NCBI GenBank assembly: GCA_023145555.1
Contig: JAGLDO010000138.1
Location: forward strand, 1 to 6,847
Source of the DNA: Bacteroidales bacterium
Lineage (GTDB): Bacteria; Bacteroidota; Bacteroidia; Bacteroidales; B39-G9
Reading direction: 5' to 3'
DNA: 6,847 bases
The position numbers were made by a program, and so were the translations under genes. Below the pieces are notes generated by a model. That model saw only the letters and a program-made list of their open reading frames with translations. It ran no database searches and had not been told where the DNA came from. Position 1 is the stretch's first letter. Each line of letters opens with the position of its first letter. Below are positions 5,393 to 6,847 of the stretch, in pieces.

Positions 5393-6694
5393 CATTAATT
5401 TATTAGTTATAAAAACTGCATACAGCGGAATATTAATAAAATTTTCGGATTTAACAAAGTTACGAGGTGATGTTCTAAAAATCAATTTAGGTTTATATTT
5501 TTCGGCATAACTTCTTAAACTTTTCAGATTTCTACTTGTTCCGCTTTTTACTTCTAAAGGATAAATATTATTATCTTTTTGTATAATAAAATCAACTTCG
5601 GCATCGCTTTTTGATGTCCAATAAAACAATTCTTTGTTACCTGATGTCATTAACTCTGAGGCAACAAAATTTTCAATAAATGCACCATTATATTCAGCAA
5701 ACAGTTCTGTTGGCTTAATAATAATATCGGATGTGAGATTTAGCATTGCTCCAAGCAATCCCGAATCATGTATATAAATTTTGAATTTTGAATAATCGGC
5801 GTATCCCGAAATAGGTAATTTTGATACACTGATATTATAAACAATATTTATTAAGCCTGCTTTTTTGAGCCACTCAATAGTTTGCTCAAATGTTATTGCA
5901 CGAGCATTTTTTCTGACATCGTTATATTTAAACTTTTTATTTTCTTTTGATAATTGTTGCGGTATTGAATGCCACAGCTCAGAAGTTTTTATTGCTTGTG
6001 ATTTTTCGGTATATTTTGAGAAATCTCTTTGGTATGCTTCAAGTATGTCGTTTTGAATTTTTCTGACAGATGCAATATCACGATTATCGAGATAATCTTG
6101 CAAAACTTCGGGCATACCACCCAAATAAAGATAATTTTTAAGATATTTAAGTAATTTGTTGTGCAATATATCGGGTAAGGTTTCTGTGTTTTTAATACTA
6201 ATCAGGTTTTCTGCCAATAATTCTTCGCCAAAAGCACTAAGATACTCTATAAACGACATAGCATAAAGCGTCATAAAATTCACTTTACCTACCGGGAAAC
6301 TGCTTTTTTTACCTATGCTTACGCCAAGCAACGAGCCTGCTGCTATAATATGATACTCTGGGGCTTGTTCGTAAAAATATTTTAAACTTGTTAAAACTTC
6401 GGGAACGGTTTGTATTTCGTCAAAAAATAATAATGTGTCGGCTGAATTTATTTTACGTCCTATGTATAAACTTATGTTATTAATAATTTTTTCGGGCGAA
6501 AGGTCATCTTTAAATAAAGAAACTAAATCAGGATTTTGTTCAAAATTAAGATTAATATAGGTTGAATATTCTGTGTGTCCGAACTCATTAACTAGATATG
6601 TTTTGCCTACTTGTCGGGCTCCTTGCAATAAAAGCGGCTTGCGTTTTTTATTGTTTTTCCAGATAAGTAAATCTTTGTATAAAGTTCGTTTCAT
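5390..6694 (-). CDS. AAA_14/DUF4143-type ATPase with PD-(D/E)XK-like domain
   Basis: The 434-residue protein has an N-terminal AAA-type ATPase: Walker A GARQVGKT (25-32), Walker B LLFFDEIQ (88-95), a sensor-like AAGSLLGV (118-125), and the family's FPVGKV (133-138) and MSFIEYL (146-152) motifs. The C-terminal half resembles DUF4143: GAFIENFVASEL (337-348), then EVDFII (366-371) and LEVKSG (380-385). E341, D368 and E381-x-K383 fit the spacing of a PD-(D/E)XK nuclease fold. The length is full for the family, so the gene looks intact. The biological role of these proteins is not established. They occur in many diverged copies in Bacteroidota and archaea and are often annotated only as ATP-binding proteins. 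Here the gene stands alone, with no toxin, methylase or helicase next to it, so a defence role cannot be argued from context. G+C in the lines I counted by hand is about 32-40%, above most of its neighbours, and it lies between two repeat copies; both hint at transfer. There is no Shine-Dalgarno sequence. Confidence 0.9.
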   Translation of the reverse strand: MKRTLYKDLLIWKNNKKRKPLLLQGARQVGKTYLVNEFGHTEYSTYINLNFEQNPDLVSLFKDDLSPEKIINNISLYIGRKINSADTLLFFDEIQTVPEVLTSLKYFYEQAPEYHIIAAGSLLGVSIGKKSSFPVGKVNFMTLYAMSFIEYLSAFGEELLAENLISIKNTETLPDILHNKLLKYLKNYLYLGGMPEVLQDYLDNRDIASVRKIQNDILEAYQRDFSKYTEKSQAIKTSELWHSIPQQLSKENKKFKYNDVRKNARAITFEQTIEWLKKAGLINIVYNISVSKLPISGYADYSKFKIYIHDSGLLGAMLNLTSDIIIKPTELFAEYNGAFIENFVASELMTSGNKELFYWTSKSDAEVDFIIQKDNNIYPLEVKSGTSRNLKSLRSYAEKYKPKLIFRTSPRNFVKSENFINIPLYAVFITNKLM

Positions 6695-6717
6695 AATTTA
6701 TGTCCCAAAAAGTGTTA

Positions 6718-6725
6718 TAAAGATA
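6718..6725 (-). promoter_or_regulatory. Possible -7 box of the ATPase gene
   Basis: The minus strand reads TATCTTTA, one base off TAnnTTTG, 23 nt before the start codon, nearly the same spacing as the dnaX box. No -33 TTTG is present. A 6-bp inverted repeat (6721-6726 and 6731-6736) overlaps it. Confidence 0.3.
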
Positions 6726-6769
6726 AGTAATTATCTCCAGAAAATGTAAATATTTTTAAAAATAATCTC

Positions 6770-6847
6770 CTTTTTTTTGCCGCGAATGCGCGAATGTTTT
6801 CTTTATTTGTTAATTAGAGGATATTTATTTCTATTGGCGAATTAGCG
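6770..6847. repeat. GCGAAT-rich intergenic repeat, right copy (cut by window end)
   Basis: After a T8 run come GCCGCGAATGCGCGAAT (6779-6795, 14 of 17 identical to the left copy), a first unit at 6806-6827 (16 of 22 identical to the left copy's first unit) and the start of a second unit at 6834-6847 (13 of 14 identical). The 28-nt period between units is kept. The copy is in the same orientation as the one at 5311-5392 and probably continues past the window. Confidence 0.7.

Noticed and set aside
5165..5510. Two short + strand open frames downstream of rplI
   Set aside because: They run through the terminator hairpin, the repeat and the antisense of the ATPase gene. They have no Shine-Dalgarno sequence or promoter, and their hydrophobic, low-complexity content is typical of T-rich DNA.
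5390..6694. Defence-system assignment for the ATPase/nuclease-like protein
   Set aside because: It stands alone beside housekeeping genes. No partner gene typical of a defence island is present, and the family's role is not established.
5311..6847. CRISPR array or insertion sequence at the GCGAAT repeats
   Set aside because: The units are only two per site with 6-nt spacers, are imperfect, and have no cas genes, transposase or terminal inverted repeats nearby.

Overview
The window is AT-rich (well under 35% G+C by eye) and reads as chromosomal DNA of a member of the Bacteroidota, probably a Bacteroidales-like lineage. Four signs support this. Promoters follow the Bacteroidota pattern TTTG-N19-TAnnTTTG. 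Most genes lack a Shine-Dalgarno sequence. DnaX has the phylum's typical start (MxNYIVSALKYRPxxF) and tail. An intergenic repeat rich in GCGAAT words, of a kind I recall from Bacteroidota genomes, is also present.

Layout, left to right. (1) At 7-697 a promoter, a small outer-membrane-type lipoprotein with an LPP20-like domain, and an intrinsic terminator form a self-contained unit. (2) At 746-2128 a larger exported protein begins with a diverged copy of the same domain and continues with a helical segment and a beta-rich tail of unknown function; it ends at its own terminator. (3) At 2136-3869, convergent with it, lies dnaX, the clamp-loader ATPase of DNA polymerase III. It carries a run of ten A on its coding strand exactly where the clamp-loader core ends. 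(4) Divergent from dnaX, at 4047-5251, is the ribosomal protein operon rpsF-rpsR-rplI (bS6, bS18, bL9), with a textbook promoter and a strong hairpin terminator. (5) At 5311-6847 a convergent AAA ATPase/PD-(D/E)XK protein (AAA_14-DUF4143 type) lies between two direct copies of the GCGAAT-rich repeat; this is the accessory-looking part of the window.

Links between the genes. The two exported proteins look like neighbours derived from an ancient domain duplication. dnaX and the ribosomal operon are ordinary housekeeping genes sharing a divergent intergenic region of about 240 bp. bS6 and bS18 help form the pocket that hides the anti-Shine-Dalgarno tail of 16S rRNA in Bacteroidota, yet the only two clear Shine-Dalgarno sequences in the window precede rpsR and rplI of this same operon.

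I found no wholly new multi-gene system. The observations most worth testing are the A10 tract in dnaX (possible gamma/tau production by slippage), the Shine-Dalgarno pattern in the bS6-bS18 operon, and the paired 28-nt-period repeats bracketing the ATPase gene. There are no tRNA or rRNA genes, CRISPR arrays or transposases, and no stretch over 300 bases lacks a gene.
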